64,000 nucleotides of DNA from an uncultured Oscillospiraceae bacterium (GCA_947629915.1 CANRFN010000001.1:1-64000), one strand, 5' to 3'; shown: positions 8,460 to 17,515, numbered from the stretch's first letter. Notes: generated by a model not told the origin, from the letters alone. Numbers and translations are program-made.

Positions 8460-8468
8460 TGCTATCAT
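8460..8468 (+). promoter_or_regulatory. Possible extended -10 promoter for the alpha-galactosidase
   Basis: TGCTATCAT has an extended -10 form and lies 35 bases before the start codon; no good -35 accompanies it. The 8358-8373 palindrome lies about 90 bases upstream. Confidence 0.4.
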
Positions 8469-8503
8469 CTCAAGCAGAACAGCAAGAAATGGAGTGATTT
8501 GCT

Positions 8504-10099
8504 ATGCTGCAATGGCAAGTGACGGTGCAGACGGAAGATGGCCCCATCCGCCTGCAGGGACAGGTCGCCAACCCCAGACAGGGGGCCTGCCAGCCGGAGT
8601 GCAACCTTCCGGAGGGCACCCTCACCCGGGTGGCCGCCTACCTGCCCTGGTATGTGTCCCCCGAGGAGAAGATCTTCCAAAACGGCTACCAGACCTGGAC
8701 CTTCTGCCCGGAGTACAGCACGGAGGACAAGATCCGGGGCCTCCACGGCGTGCCGGAGCCCATCATCCGCCAGTACGGCCTGGACCGGTACGGGGACTAC
8801 CACTTTGTGGACTACCCCAACCAGGCAGGTGTCACCCACGGGTTCTCCTGGTGCACCTTCCGCAAGGGAGACAGGTTCCGGCTGATCGGCTCTCTGGATG
8901 AGACGGACGGCTACACCCTCTTCACGTACAACAGCAACATCGCGTTGCTCACCATCGAGCGGGACTGCGCCGGCATCTCCTGCAGCGGTCCTTTCCGCCC
9001 CTTCCGGCTCTGGTTTGCCGAGGGCACCCTGGATGAGGTCTACGACAGCTGGTTTGCCGCCATGGGAATTCCCAAGGCAGAGGCCAGACCCCTCGCCGGC
9101 TACTCCAGCTGGTATAACCGCTACGCCAACATCCTGGACGAGTCCATCCGGGCGGACCTGGCGGGCTGCCAGGGCATCCTGCAGCCGGGAGACCTCTTCC
9201 AGATCGATGACGGCTGGGAGCCGGCGGTGGGAGACTGGCTGGAGGCAGACGGGGACAAGTTTCCGGAGGGCATGCAGCCCCTGGCGGAGGCCATCCACAG
9301 CAGCGGCTACCTGGCAGGCCTGTGGCTGGCGCCCTTTGTGTGTCAGAAGAGCTCGAAGATTGTCTCCGAGCACCCGGACTGGCTTCTGCAGGTGAACGGC
9401 GCCCCCTGGTCTCTGGGCTCCAACTGGGGCGGCTTCTACTCCCTGGATATAGACCACCCCGGGGTGCAGGACTACCTCCGGCAGGTCTTCCGTCGGGTGC
9501 TGGATGCGTGGGGCTTCGACCTCGTGAAGCTGGACTTCCTCTACGGCGCCGCCCCCTTCGGCACTTCTACGGAGAGCCGCGCCGGCCGTATGATCCGGGC
9601 CATGGACTTCCTCCGGGAGGTCTGCGGAGACAAGCTAATCCTGGGCTGCGGCGTGCCGGTGATGCCCGCCTTCGGCCGGGTGGACTACTGCCGCATCAGC
9701 TGCGATGTGAGCCTGGACTGGGACGACAAGCCCTACATGCGGGTGCTCCACCGGGAGCGGGTGTCCACGAAACAGGCCATCGGCAACACCATCAGCCGCC
9801 GGGCCCTGGACGGCAGGGCCTGGGGCAGCGACCCGGACGTGTTCTTCCTCCGGGACGAGAACCTCACCCTCACATACAGCGAAAAGCTGCTGCTGGCCCG
9901 GGTGAACGCCCTTCTGGGCACCGTCTTTCTCACCTCAGACAATCTGGCCAACTGGAATGAGGCCCAGAAGAGGGACTATCGGGAGATCCGGCACCTCTGC
10001 ACCGCGGAGCACGTGCGGTGGGATCCCGCCATCAACTGCATCTGCTACACCCTGGACGGGGCGGAGCGCACCCTGCCAGTGCCGCCGGGAATTGCTTGA
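8504..10099 (+). CDS. Alpha-galactosidase, glycoside hydrolase family 36-like
   Basis: This 531-residue GH36/GH-D-type enzyme is predicted to release alpha-linked galactose from oligosaccharides such as raffinose or melibiose. An N-terminal beta-sandwich (to about residue 200) is followed by a TIM barrel beginning YSSWYNRYANI. Substrate-site motifs include FQIDDGWE and GLWLAPF. The likely nucleophile is Asp344 in VKLDFLYG, and the likely acid/base is Asp401 in RISCDVSLDW. It is shorter than the roughly 700-residue bacterial GH36 enzymes and has no signal peptide, so it should act in the cytoplasm. A GGAG site precedes the ATG. No sugar transporter or regulator adjoins it. Other GH-D activities are possible. 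Confidence 0.87.
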   Translation: MLQWQVTVQTEDGPIRLQGQVANPRQGACQPECNLPEGTLTRVAAYLPWYVSPEEKIFQNGYQTWTFCPEYSTEDKIRGLHGVPEPIIRQYGLDRYGDYHFVDYPNQAGVTHGFSWCTFRKGDRFRLIGSLDETDGYTLFTYNSNIALLTIERDCAGISCSGPFRPFRLWFAEGTLDEVYDSWFAAMGIPKAEARPLAGYSSWYNRYANILDESIRADLAGCQGILQPGDLFQIDDGWEPAVGDWLEADGDKFPEGMQPLAEAIHSSGYLAGLWLAPFVCQKSSKIVSEHPDWLLQVNGAPWSLGSNWGGFYSLDIDHPGVQDYLRQVFRRVLDAWGFDLVKLDFLYGAAPFGTSTESRAGRMIRAMDFLREVCGDKLILGCGVPVMPAFGRVDYCRISCDVSLDWDDKPYMRVLHRERVSTKQAIGNTISRRALDGRAWGSDPDVFFLRDENLTLTYSEKLLLARVNALLGTVFLTSDNLANWNEAQKRDYREIRHLCTAEHVRWDPAINCICYTLDGAERTLPVPPGIA

Positions 10100-10191
10100 T
10101 TAAAAAGGCTGTATAGGGATTTCCCTTGCCAGATATCAATTCTTGTACTGAGCAGAAGACCACTGCCTTTTTCCCCTCCATCCCATCAAAG

Positions 10192-10230
10192 CAGTCCCTG
10201 CACTCCTTCGAATGCAGGGACTGTTTTTTT
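10192..10230 (+). terminator. Strong terminator after the alpha-galactosidase
   Basis: CAGTCCCTGCA pairs with TGCAGGGACTG across a 10-base loop and is followed by seven T residues. It also separates the gene from the convergent MATE gene. Confidence 0.92.
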
Positions 10231-10246
10231 CTCTATCGCGCTGTGC

Positions 10247-11641
10247 TCAGTGCTGCTCCACCAGGTTGTTCACCCAGCGGCGGCTGCGCAGCATCAGCGC
10301 ACCGATCACCACTTTGATGAAGTTCAGCCCCTCCACCACAAAGTACATCTCCACCACCGGCATGGCGGTGAAGCGGCTCAGCAGGAAGGCCGCGGGGATG
10401 CTGATCACCCAGACGTAGCAGCTGTCGAAGAGGAAGGTGATGATGGTCTTGCCGCCGGAGCGGAGGGTGAAGTACGCGGAGTTGATGTAGGCGTTGATGG
10501 GGACCATGATGGCCGCCACCCGGAGCAGACGCACCGCCAGGGCTCGAACGGCATCGGTGGTGTTGTACAGCAGCGGGATCACCGGCGAGACGGTATACAT
10601 CACGATGCCCACGCCTACGCTCATCGCCACGGCGAAGGCGATGAGCTTCCGGTCCTCGTCCACGGCCCGCTCCAGATCCCCTGCCCCCAGGTGCTGGCCC
10701 ACGATGATGGACACGGTGGTGCCCATGGCCAGGAAGGAGCAGAAGAACAGGTTGGATGCCGTGGTGGAGATGTTGAAGGCGGAGACCACCTCCAGGCCCC
10801 GGAGGGAGTAGCACTGGTTGAGCACCGCCATGCCGCCGGACCACAGGACCTCGTTGGCGAGAAGCGGCGCTCCCATGATCGCCGTCTGTCTGGTGAGGGC
10901 CATGGGAACCCGCAGGGTGCGCCAGACGCCCTCGATGTAGGGGCATCGCTTTGTGTGAAGATGGGTCCAGATCACCACGATCAGCATCTCCACAAACCGG
11001 GCGATCACCGTGGCGATGGCGGCGCCCACCACCCCTAACGTGGGAAAGCCGAACTTGCCAAAGATGAGGAGATAGTTCAGGCAGAGGTTCACCAGGGTGG
11101 CCACCACGCCGGCTGTCATGGGAAGGGCGGTCTCCCCTGTCTCCCGGAGGGTGCTGGCGTAGATCTGGCCGAAGGCGAAGGGGGCCATCTGCCAGAGCAT
11201 CACCGCCAGGTAGTCTTTGCCGTACTGGAAGGTGGCCTCTAAGTCCAGGGACTCCTCCCCCTCGTGGAGAAAGAGCCGGATCAGCGGCCCGCCTGCGGTG
11301 AGGAAGATGGCCAGGAACAGCACCACCGAGGCCACCGCCATGAAGAGCTTCAGCCGCATGGTGTCCCGGACGCCCTTGGGATCCCCCTTGCCGTGGAACT
11401 GGGCGGTGAAGATCCCGGCGCCGGCAAGGCCGCCGAAGATGCAGAGGTTGAACACGAACAGCAGCTGGTTCACAATGGCCACGCCGGACATCTGCTCGGT
11501 TCCCACCCGGCCCACCATCACGTTGTCCAAAAGGCTCACGAAGTTGGTGATCACGTTCTGCAGCAGCACCGGCAGCATGACCGCAAACAGCCTGCGGTAA
11601 AAGGCCCGGTCTCCGATATATTTACTCCACCTGGACGGCAT
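10247..11641 (-). CDS. MATE family efflux transporter
   Basis: This 464-residue protein of about 12 transmembrane helices belongs to the multidrug and toxic compound extrusion family, which exports cationic compounds using a sodium or proton gradient. The family N-terminus is clear (PVLLQNVITNFVSLLDNVMVG), and a second repeat half starts near residue 240. I chose ATG at 11641 because AAAGGAG lies 10 bases upstream; the in-frame GTG at 11662 overlaps that site. A sigma-A-type promoter lies at 11692-11720. It is convergent with the alpha-galactosidase gene. The specific substrate cannot be predicted. Confidence 0.93.
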   Translation of the reverse strand: MPSRWSKYIGDRAFYRRLFAVMLPVLLQNVITNFVSLLDNVMVGRVGTEQMSGVAIVNQLLFVFNLCIFGGLAGAGIFTAQFHGKGDPKGVRDTMRLKLFMAVASVVLFLAIFLTAGGPLIRLFLHEGEESLDLEATFQYGKDYLAVMLWQMAPFAFGQIYASTLRETGETALPMTAGVVATLVNLCLNYLLIFGKFGFPTLGVVGAAIATVIARFVEMLIVVIWTHLHTKRCPYIEGVWRTLRVPMALTRQTAIMGAPLLANEVLWSGGMAVLNQCYSLRGLEVVSAFNISTTASNLFFCSFLAMGTTVSIIVGQHLGAGDLERAVDEDRKLIAFAVAMSVGVGIVMYTVSPVIPLLYNTTDAVRALAVRLLRVAAIMVPINAYINSAYFTLRSGGKTIITFLFDSCYVWVISIPAAFLLSRFTAMPVVEMYFVVEGLNFIKVVIGALMLRSRRWVNNLVEQH

Positions 11642-11691
11642 AGTGTATCTGCTCCTTTGCACGTTTCAGCCCGCACGGGCTAAGCCGGCGT

Positions 11692-11720
11692 ATCTTAGCA
11701 GATTGGCGCCCGCTTTGCAA
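11692..11720 (-). promoter_or_regulatory. Sigma-A promoter of the MATE gene
   Basis: TTGCAA (11715-11720) and TAAGAT (11692-11697) on the minus strand are spaced by 17 bases, with about 45 bases of leader before the ATG. Confidence 0.65.
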
Positions 11721-11752
11721 GCCTCAGATGGTACAAAGAAGCCGCCTTGGGT

Positions 11753-11787
11753 CCAATTTGTCCAAGATTTTTGGAACAAATAATTGG
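11753..11787. repeat. Imperfect inverted repeat upstream of the purine permease
   Basis: CCAATTTG-TCCAA and TTGGAACAAATAATTGG form an imperfect inverted repeat with small bulges. It lies between the divergent MATE and permease promoters and could be an operator. No purine riboswitch core is visible anywhere in this 321-base gap. Confidence 0.35.
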
Positions 11788-11877
11788 CACAACAGAGATG
11801 GAAGTTGCGCTTTCTTCCAAACTTCTTGATAAAACGACCAATTCTTATCCATGTTTCCCGAATCTCCCATTTTTGGG

Positions 11878-11906
11878 TTGACCGAAATGCGAAAATGGTG
11901 TAAAAT
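11878..11906 (+). promoter_or_regulatory. Sigma-A promoter of the purine permease
   Basis: TTGACC (11878-11883), a 17-base spacer and TAAAAT (11901-11906) make a near-consensus promoter. The leader to the ATG is only about 50 bases, too short to hold a purine riboswitch. Confidence 0.85.
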
Positions 11907-11962
11907 CACAGTGTGCCGATATACCCCTGCGTCCCAATTTCAAGAGAAAAGGAGAGAGATCT

Positions 11963-13384
11963 ATGGAGTCCATTTTTAAGCTGAAAGAAAATGGCACCAA
12001 TGTGCGCACCGAGATCATGGCGGGTATTACAACCTTCATGACCATGGCGTACATCATCGCTCTGAATCCCAACCTGCTCACCAATTTTGATACCGGTTCA
12101 CAGCTCTGGAACGGCGTCTTCATGGCCACATGCATCGCATCTTTTATCGGCATGGTGTGCATGGCATTCCTGGCCAACAAGCCGTTCGCTCTGGCCCCCG
12201 GCATGGGCCTGAACAGCTTCTTTGCCGTGGTAGTAGGCAACGTGGCCGCCATCACCGGCATGACCTACACCGCCTCGTACCAGGCCGCCCTGATCATCAT
12301 CCTGATCGAGGGCATCGTGTTTGTCATCCTGTCCGTTCTGAACATCCGCGAGAAGATCGTGGACGCCATCCCCCTGGGTGTCCGCCTCGGCATCGGCCCC
12401 GGCATCGGCTTCATGCTGATGAACATCGGCTTCGGCTCCAACGCCGGCGTGTACTCTGAGACCGGCGGCCCGTTCTATGCCATGGCCAACTTCTTCGGCT
12501 CCCTCACCGCCAGCGTGGCCTCTGAGTCCATGGGCTCCGGCTATCCTCAGATGGTGCTCACCGTGGTCACCATGTTCGTGGGCCTCTTCGCCATCATCAT
12601 CCTGGCCCACAAGGGCATCAAGGGCTCTGTGCTCCTGGGCATGCTCATCGCCTCCATCGTGTACTGGGTCGGCGAGGCCGCCTTCCTGCACACCAATCCC
12701 TTTGCCAGCCTTGCCACCGCCTCCTTCGTGCCCCCCTTCGGCGACATGGTTGAGACCACCCTCTTCAAGTTCAACTTCCAGGGCTTCGTGGACATCGGCT
12801 TCTTCACCGTGGTGACGCTGGTCATCACCTTCTGCATGATCGACATGTTCGACACCATCGGCACCCTGGTGGGCACCGCCAGCCGCGCCGGCATGCTGGA
12901 CAAGGACGGCAATATGCCTGGCATGAAGAACGCCCTCCTCTCCGATGCCATCGGCACCGTGGCAGGCGCCTGCACCGGCACCTCCACCGTCACCACCTTT
13001 GTGGAGTCTGCCTCCGGCGTGGAGGCCGGCGGACGCACTGGCCTCACGGCTCTTGTCACCGGCATCCTGTTCCTGGTGTGCATCTTCCTGTCCCCCATCG
13101 CCGCCCTGATCCCCGCAGCCGCCACCTCCGCCGCCCTGATCTATGTGGGCATCCTGATGATCGGCGGGCTGAAGAACATCAACTTCGATGACATCACTCA
13201 GGTGGTCCCCGTCTCCATCATGCTGCTGGCCATGCCCATCTCCGGCTCCATCGGCCACGGCATCGGCCTTGCCATGATCGCCTACACCGTGATCAAGCTC
13301 TTCACCGGCCGGGCCAAAGAGATCTCCCCCCTCACCTATGTGATCTCCGCCATCTTCCTGGTGAAGTTCTTCCTGGTGGTGTGA
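11963..13384 (+). CDS. NCS2 family purine permease (AzgA/PbuG type)
   Basis: This 473-residue membrane protein imports adenine, guanine or hypoxanthine by symport. The N-terminal signature EIMAGITTFMTMAYII is typical of the AzgA/PbuG branch of the nucleobase-cation symporters, as are the motifs GMGLNSFFA and FDTIGTLVGTA and the loop ACTGTSTVTTFVESASGVEAGGRTG, seen here from about residue 335. About 13 membrane helices are predictable. A GGAGAGAG site precedes the ATG. The gene is monocistronic between a strong promoter and a strong terminator. PbuG homologues in Bacillus are controlled by a purine riboswitch; none is seen here. Confidence 0.93.
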   Translation: MESIFKLKENGTNVRTEIMAGITTFMTMAYIIALNPNLLTNFDTGSQLWNGVFMATCIASFIGMVCMAFLANKPFALAPGMGLNSFFAVVVGNVAAITGMTYTASYQAALIIILIEGIVFVILSVLNIREKIVDAIPLGVRLGIGPGIGFMLMNIGFGSNAGVYSETGGPFYAMANFFGSLTASVASESMGSGYPQMVLTVVTMFVGLFAIIILAHKGIKGSVLLGMLIASIVYWVGEAAFLHTNPFASLATASFVPPFGDMVETTLFKFNFQGFVDIGFFTVVTLVITFCMIDMFDTIGTLVGTASRAGMLDKDGNMPGMKNALLSDAIGTVAGACTGTSTVTTFVESASGVEAGGRTGLTALVTGILFLVCIFLSPIAALIPAAATSAALIYVGILMIGGLKNINFDDITQVVPVSIMLLAMPISGSIGHGIGLAMIAYTVIKLFTGRAKEISPLTYVISAIFLVKFFLVV

Positions 13385-13419
13385 TCGCGCCGGCACCGCG
13401 TCTCACGTCATAACCCAAC

Positions 13420-13459
13420 AAGCGGCCTGTCTCCTCTGTGCGGGAGGCAGGCCGCTTTT
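13420..13459 (+). terminator. Terminator of the purine permease gene
   Basis: AAGCGGCCTG pairs with CAGGCCGCTT, with CTCC/GGGAG pairing inside, followed by TTTTC. Confidence 0.85.
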
Positions 13460-13474
13460 CTCATTGAACAGCGA

Positions 13475-13520
13475 AAACGGCCCGTTCGTAGAGCACATGC
13501 GCTCTACGAACGGGCCGTTT
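13475..13520. repeat. Perfect 20-bp inverted repeat
   Basis: Two 20-base arms (13475-13494 and 13501-13520) match perfectly around a 6-base loop, one of the longest perfect hairpins in the window. It starts 15 bases after the permease terminator and lies beyond the stop of the minus-strand cobalamin operon. It may terminate that operon: on the minus strand four T residues follow the stem. Confidence 0.8.
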
Positions 13521-13628
13521 CTGTTATACAGTTCGTATTTTTCGGGCAAAGCGCCGTATCAAAAGTCTTTCATCGCAAGGCATTTTCTCATATTCCAGAT
13601 AGGAATCACGCCTTGGCGCCGGTTTTGC

Positions 13629-13931
13629 TCAGCTCTCCGCCTCCGGGGCAGGCGGCCTGCGCACCAGCTCGCACACCAGGCGGCTGCCGTCCAGGATGCG
13701 GTCATAGTTGTCTGGCCGGTGGGGCACCAGACAGGCCTCGCAACTCTTGATGCCGCCGGCGGTATACCGATAATTGCCGCCGCAGTGCTCCCCCAGGGCA
13801 TACAGAGGACAGTAGCAGAAGAGGCAGCTGAAGGTGGCCGGATCCGCGCCCTTGTGGCACGGGAAATAGGCGCAGTCCCGGTTCTGGAAGAAGCGGCTGC
13901 TGTTGGGGATGGTACAGGGGTGATCGCTCAT
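13629..13931 (-). CDS. Cysteine-rich small domain protein of cobalamin clusters
   Basis: This 100-residue protein has nine or so cysteines in a compact domain (FSCLFCYCPLY, CGGNY, SCEACLVPH) that is probably a zinc or iron-sulfur site. The pattern matches the Cys-rich small domain family often found at the end of cobalamin operons, whose role is unknown. Its ATG lies 12 bases after the cobQ stop with an AGGAGG site, so it is the last gene of the cbiB-cobD-cobQ operon. Genome context suggests a part in cobalt or corrinoid handling, but that is inference only. Confidence 0.8.
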   Translation of the reverse strand: MSDHPCTIPNSSRFFQNRDCAYFPCHKGADPATFSCLFCYCPLYALGEHCGGNYRYTAGGIKSCEACLVPHRPDNYDRILDGSRLVCELVRRPPAPEAES

Positions 13932-13943
13932 GGGACTTCCCTC

Positions 13944-15404
13944 CTATGCTCTCCGCTGCAGGATCCGGTACACCAGATCCATGTGCATGCCCTTTCGGAC
14001 GGTGTCCGCCAGAAGGTCAAACTGCTGCTCCCGGTAGGCCTCCCGGTCCACCGGCTGGACGTCCTGCAGGTTGATGCCTTTGCGGGCGGCCAGCGCGGTG
14101 AGCACCGTCTCGGCGATAGACGGCCCATCGAAAAGGCCGTGGAGCCAGGTGCCATACACATTCCCCTGACACTGGAGCGCCGGGTGGTCCCCTGCCCGGC
14201 CCATGTGGATCTCATAGCCCTGGTAGGCAAGGCCGTTGAGGCCGGAGAACATGCCGGAGACATCCTGGAACACGCCCTGGCGTTGGCTCTGTACTTTGTC
14301 CGCCGCAAAGACGGTATCCAGGTCCAGAAGGCCCATGCCCCGGAGCGCGGTGCCCGGCGCCGCCTCCACGCCCTCCGGATCCCGGATCTCACGGCCCAGC
14401 ATCTGGTAGCCCCCGCAGATCCCGAGGATGGGCACATCCCTCGCCGCAAACTTGAGAATGGCCGCCTCCAGGCCGCTCTCTCGGAGCCACTTGAGATCTG
14501 CGATGGTGCTCTTGGTGCCGGGCAGCAGGATCAGGTCCGGCTCTCCCAGCTTCTTCACGCGGTCCACATAGCGGAGGGACACCTCGGCGCGATCCGCCAG
14601 CGGGCTGAAGTCTGTGAAGTTGGAGATCCGCGGGAGGCGTATCACCGCGATGTCCAATAGGCCCGGCGGGTTGTCCCCGGTGAGCCGATGGCTGAGGCTG
14701 TCCTCGTCATCGATGTCCAGGTGCATCCAGGGGATCAGCCCCGCCACCGGCACCTTGCAGAGGTCCTCCAGCATCTGTACCCCGGGCGCCAGGATGGCGG
14801 GATCGCCCCGAAACTTGTTGATCACAAGGCCTTTCACCCGGGCCCGCTCCTGGGGCCGCAGCAGGGACACCGTGCCGTAGAGCTGGGCAAACACGCCGCC
14901 GGGGTCGATGTCCCCCACCAGCAAGACCGGGGCGTCCACCGCCTCGGCAAGGCCCATATTCACGATGCCGTTGTCCCGGAGGTTGATCTCCGCCGGGCTG
15001 CCGGCGCCCTCGATCACGATGATGTCGTACTCCGCGGCCAGGCTCTCATATGCCTCCAGCACCTCCGGCAGAAAGTCCCGCTTTCTCCGGAAGTACTCCC
15101 AGGCCCGCATATTGCCGAGGGCTTTTCCCCGGACGATCACCTGGCTGCCCACGTCTGAGGTGGGCTTTAGGAGGATGGGGTTCATCCGCACATCCGGGGC
15201 GATGCCGGCGGCCTGGGCCTGCACCACCTGGGCCCGCCCCATCTCGCCCCCGTCTGCCGTCACAAAGGAGTTCAGGGACATGTTCTGGCTCTTGAAGGGC
15301 GCCACGCTGTAGCCGTCCTGGTGGAAGATCCGGCAGAGGGCCGCTGCAAGAATACTCTTGCCCACGTTGGACATGGTTCCCTGCACCATGATGTTCTGTG
15401 CCAT
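13944..15404 (-). CDS. cobQ: Cobyric acid synthase
   Basis: This 486-residue glutamine amidotransferase amidates the b, d, e and g side chains of cobyrinate a,c-diamide to give cobyric acid (CobQ/CbiP). The N-terminal ATP-binding domain starts with GTMSNVGKS and includes SQNMSLNS and DIDPGGVFAQLYGT. The C-terminal class-I glutaminase domain carries the nucleophile Cys in ILGICGGYQMLG and the later histidine in GYEIHMGR. Length is normal. It lies 6 bases downstream of cobD and 12 bases upstream of the Cys-rich protein in one operon. Confidence 0.96.
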   Translation of the reverse strand: MAQNIMVQGTMSNVGKSILAAALCRIFHQDGYSVAPFKSQNMSLNSFVTADGGEMGRAQVVQAQAAGIAPDVRMNPILLKPTSDVGSQVIVRGKALGNMRAWEYFRRKRDFLPEVLEAYESLAAEYDIIVIEGAGSPAEINLRDNGIVNMGLAEAVDAPVLLVGDIDPGGVFAQLYGTVSLLRPQERARVKGLVINKFRGDPAILAPGVQMLEDLCKVPVAGLIPWMHLDIDDEDSLSHRLTGDNPPGLLDIAVIRLPRISNFTDFSPLADRAEVSLRYVDRVKKLGEPDLILLPGTKSTIADLKWLRESGLEAAILKFAARDVPILGICGGYQMLGREIRDPEGVEAAPGTALRGMGLLDLDTVFAADKVQSQRQGVFQDVSGMFSGLNGLAYQGYEIHMGRAGDHPALQCQGNVYGTWLHGLFDGPSIAETVLTALAARKGINLQDVQPVDREAYREQQFDLLADTVRKGMHMDLVYRILQRRA

Positions 15405-15410
15405 GGCCGA

Positions 15411-16502
15411 TTACTTCCCCTTCTTCAGCTTCTTCTCTTCCAGAACAGTGCGGATGGCGTCCAGTAGTTCCCCGTTCTCCTCAGGCTTCCGGACCGCGAT
15501 GCGGCACCAGCCCCGCTTCAGGCCAGGGAGATCGGAGCAGTCCCGCATCAGGATGCCCTTGGTGCGCACCTTCTCCTGCAGCCATGCCGGCCCCTGAAAG
15601 AGGATGAAGTTGCTCTGGGAGGGGATCACCTGCATGCCCAGAGCGGTGAGCTCCTGGGTGAGCCGCTGCCGCTCCGGCACGATGATCTCTCTGGCCTTGG
15701 CCGGCCAGGCGTTGTCCTTCAGGGCTGCCGTGGCCGCCGCCACCGCCAGGGTGGACACGCTCCAGGTGGGCTGGTCGTACATGATGTCTGTGGAGAGCCT
15801 GGGGTCTGTGGTGATGCCGTACCCAAAGCGCACCCCAGCGAGACCGTGGCTCTTGGTGAGGGCCCGCAGGACGTAGAGCTGAGGGCAAAGGCGAACGCTG
15901 AACAGGCTCTCACTGCGGCCGTCCGAGAGCTCCAAAAAGCTCTCATCGATCAGCAGGTGGCGGATCGTCTTCCCGCAGAGGCGCAGCAGGTTTTGAAACA
16001 CCTGCTGATTCATCAGGGTGCCGGAGGGGTTGTTGGGGTTGCAGAGTACCACGGCCACGCCCTTTTGGCTCCGCAGGAAGTCCAGAAAGTCCGCCGAGAT
16101 CTGAAACCCGTCCTCCTGCCGCATGGCGTACGGGATCACCGTCCGGCCGGCCGTGAGAGCGGCGGCCCGGTACTCGCTGAAGGTGGGCTCCGGGATCACC
16201 ACCGGCACATCGCCGATGCAGCGGAACCAGCTGTAGAGCAGAGAGGTGGCCCCGTTTCCCACATTTACCTCCAGAGCGGAGAGGCCAACCTTCAAGCCGA
16301 TGGATTCCCGCAGCTTACAGTACAGGGGTTCGGGATAGCTGTCCAGGGCGGCAGCGGCCTGCTGTATCGCCTGCAGTGCCGCCGGGCTGGTGCCCAGGGG
16401 ATTGCAGTTGGTGGAGAAGTCCAGGCGAATCTTTCGCTTGTCTCCCACACCGCCATGGCGGGTACGGACAACGGCGAGGTCACGATATTGTTCTTGTTCC
16501 AT
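15411..16502 (-). CDS. cobD: L-threonine-O-3-phosphate decarboxylase (CobD, HisC-like)
   Basis: This 363-residue PLP enzyme of the class I/II aminotransferase fold is predicted to decarboxylate threonine phosphate to (R)-1-amino-2-propanol phosphate, the linker of the nucleotide loop. Visible family motifs are LDFSTNCNPLG at the N-terminus, CNPNNPSGTLM, and the PLP lysine in LTKSHGLAGVRFGYG. HisC is the closest alternative, but the position between cbiB and cobQ makes CobD much more likely. I placed the start at MEQEQYR; AAAGGAG lies about 12 bases before it, and the upstream frame would put that site inside the coding region. It starts 7 bases after the cbiB stop. Confidence 0.9.
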   Translation of the reverse strand: MEQEQYRDLAVVRTRHGGVGDKRKIRLDFSTNCNPLGTSPAALQAIQQAAAALDSYPEPLYCKLRESIGLKVGLSALEVNVGNGATSLLYSWFRCIGDVPVVIPEPTFSEYRAAALTAGRTVIPYAMRQEDGFQISADFLDFLRSQKGVAVVLCNPNNPSGTLMNQQVFQNLLRLCGKTIRHLLIDESFLELSDGRSESLFSVRLCPQLYVLRALTKSHGLAGVRFGYGITTDPRLSTDIMYDQPTWSVSTLAVAAATAALKDNAWPAKAREIIVPERQRLTQELTALGMQVIPSQSNFILFQGPAWLQEKVRTKGILMRDCSDLPGLKRGWCRIAVRKPEENGELLDAIRTVLEEKKLKKGK

Positions 16503-16509
16503 TGGTTCA

Positions 16510-17487
16510 TCAGGCTCCTTTTGAGATGAGAGTGAATACGGCAAAGCGGACAGCCACCAGCAGGATCAGGGCTAACCCTGCGGCCACGGTCTCCACCGCG
16601 CAGGTCCGGGGGATGTCCTCCAGCCGGATGGGGCGGCGGTCATCGCCGATGGTGGGCTTTTTGTGCAGCACCCCGTGGTACCAGGCGTCTCCCGCCAGCT
16701 GCACCCCCAGAAGGCCGGCACAGGCGGACTCCGTCTGGGCGGAGTTGGGGCTGGCGTGGCGGTATCGGTCCCGGAGGAAGATCCGCCAGCCGCTGCGGAC
16801 GTCCAGGCTGAGAACCCCGCCCGCCGCCAGAAAGAGCAGCGCGGAGAGCCGGGCCGGGAGAAAGTTGAAGAGGTCGTCCATCCGGGCGGGCACCAGGCCG
16901 ATATGGGTATAGGGCGGGTCCGTATAGCCCAGCATGGAATCCATGGTGTTCACCGCCTTGTAGAGAAAGCCCAGCGGCGCCCCGCCCAGGGCAAGGTACA
17001 TCAACGGCGCCACCACCCCGTCTGCGGTGTTCTCCGCCACCGTCTCCACGGCGGCGCGGATGACCCCGTCCCGGTCCAGTTTGGCGGTGTCCCGGCCCAC
17101 GATCATGGAGACCGCCTGCCGGGCGTCCTCCAGCGTGCCCTTCTTCAGGGCGGCGTGGACCTTCATGGCCTCTACCCTGAGGGACTTCACGGCCAAGATC
17201 TGCCAGCACATGACGCTCTCCACCAGCCACTGCAGCACCGGGTGCACCAGCCCGCAGCCGTAGAGCACCCCGGCGGGGATGAGCCAGCACTGCACGGCCA
17301 TCCCAATCCAGAGCAGCAGACCGGCGCTCCGCTCCCCAGCCGGGGTCTTGGGGAAGCGCCTGCGGAGGCACTGCTCCAGATGGGCGATCTCCCAGCCCAT
17401 GGCGGACACCGGATGGGGGATGAAATGGGGATCCCCGATGAGAAGATCCAGTACAAAGCCGGTGAGAATCGCGAGAACGGTTCGCAT
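16510..17487 (-). CDS. cbiB: Adenosylcobinamide-phosphate synthase (CbiB)
   Basis: This 325-residue membrane protein joins adenosylcobyric acid to aminopropanol phosphate, giving adenosylcobinamide phosphate. The N-terminus has the family stretch DLLIGDPHFIPHPV; later motifs are GRDTAKLDRDGVIRAAVETVAENTADGVVAPL (continuous in the protein from about residue 118) and the PARM-containing loop near residue 200. About five membrane helices are predicted. The ATG follows a GGGAGGGG site; an upstream in-frame start is less well supported. It is the first gene of the left-going cobalamin operon, transcribed from the promoter at 17516-17544. Confidence 0.95.
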   Translation of the reverse strand: MRTVLAILTGFVLDLLIGDPHFIPHPVSAMGWEIAHLEQCLRRRFPKTPAGERSAGLLLWIGMAVQCWLIPAGVLYGCGLVHPVLQWLVESVMCWQILAVKSLRVEAMKVHAALKKGTLEDARQAVSMIVGRDTAKLDRDGVIRAAVETVAENTADGVVAPLMYLALGGAPLGFLYKAVNTMDSMLGYTDPPYTHIGLVPARMDDLFNFLPARLSALLFLAAGGVLSLDVRSGWRIFLRDRYRHASPNSAQTESACAGLLGVQLAGDAWYHGVLHKKPTIGDDRRPIRLEDIPRTCAVETVAAGLALILLVAVRFAVFTLISKGA

Positions 17488-17515
17488 ACACACCCCTCCC
17501 TGCAGGTTTTTCACC

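Larger units (their letters stand above)
8193..8503. other. Divergent intergenic region between oxidoreductase and alpha-galactosidase
   Basis: This 311-base stretch holds the oxidoreductase promoter on the left, an AGCGCGG-AG-CCGCGCT hyphenated palindrome at 8358-8373 that may be an operator, and an extended -10 element for the alpha-galactosidase on the right. No gene is supported here. Confidence 0.55.

Noticed and set aside
11700..11962. Purine riboswitch upstream of the NCS2 permease
   Set aside because: The promoter leaves only about 50 bases of leader, and the conserved core sequences of the purine aptamer are absent.
13559..13801. Minus-strand open frame overlapping the Cys-rich protein gene
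   Set aside because: It is in another frame of the Cys-rich gene, which has the better ribosome binding site and a conserved cysteine pattern.
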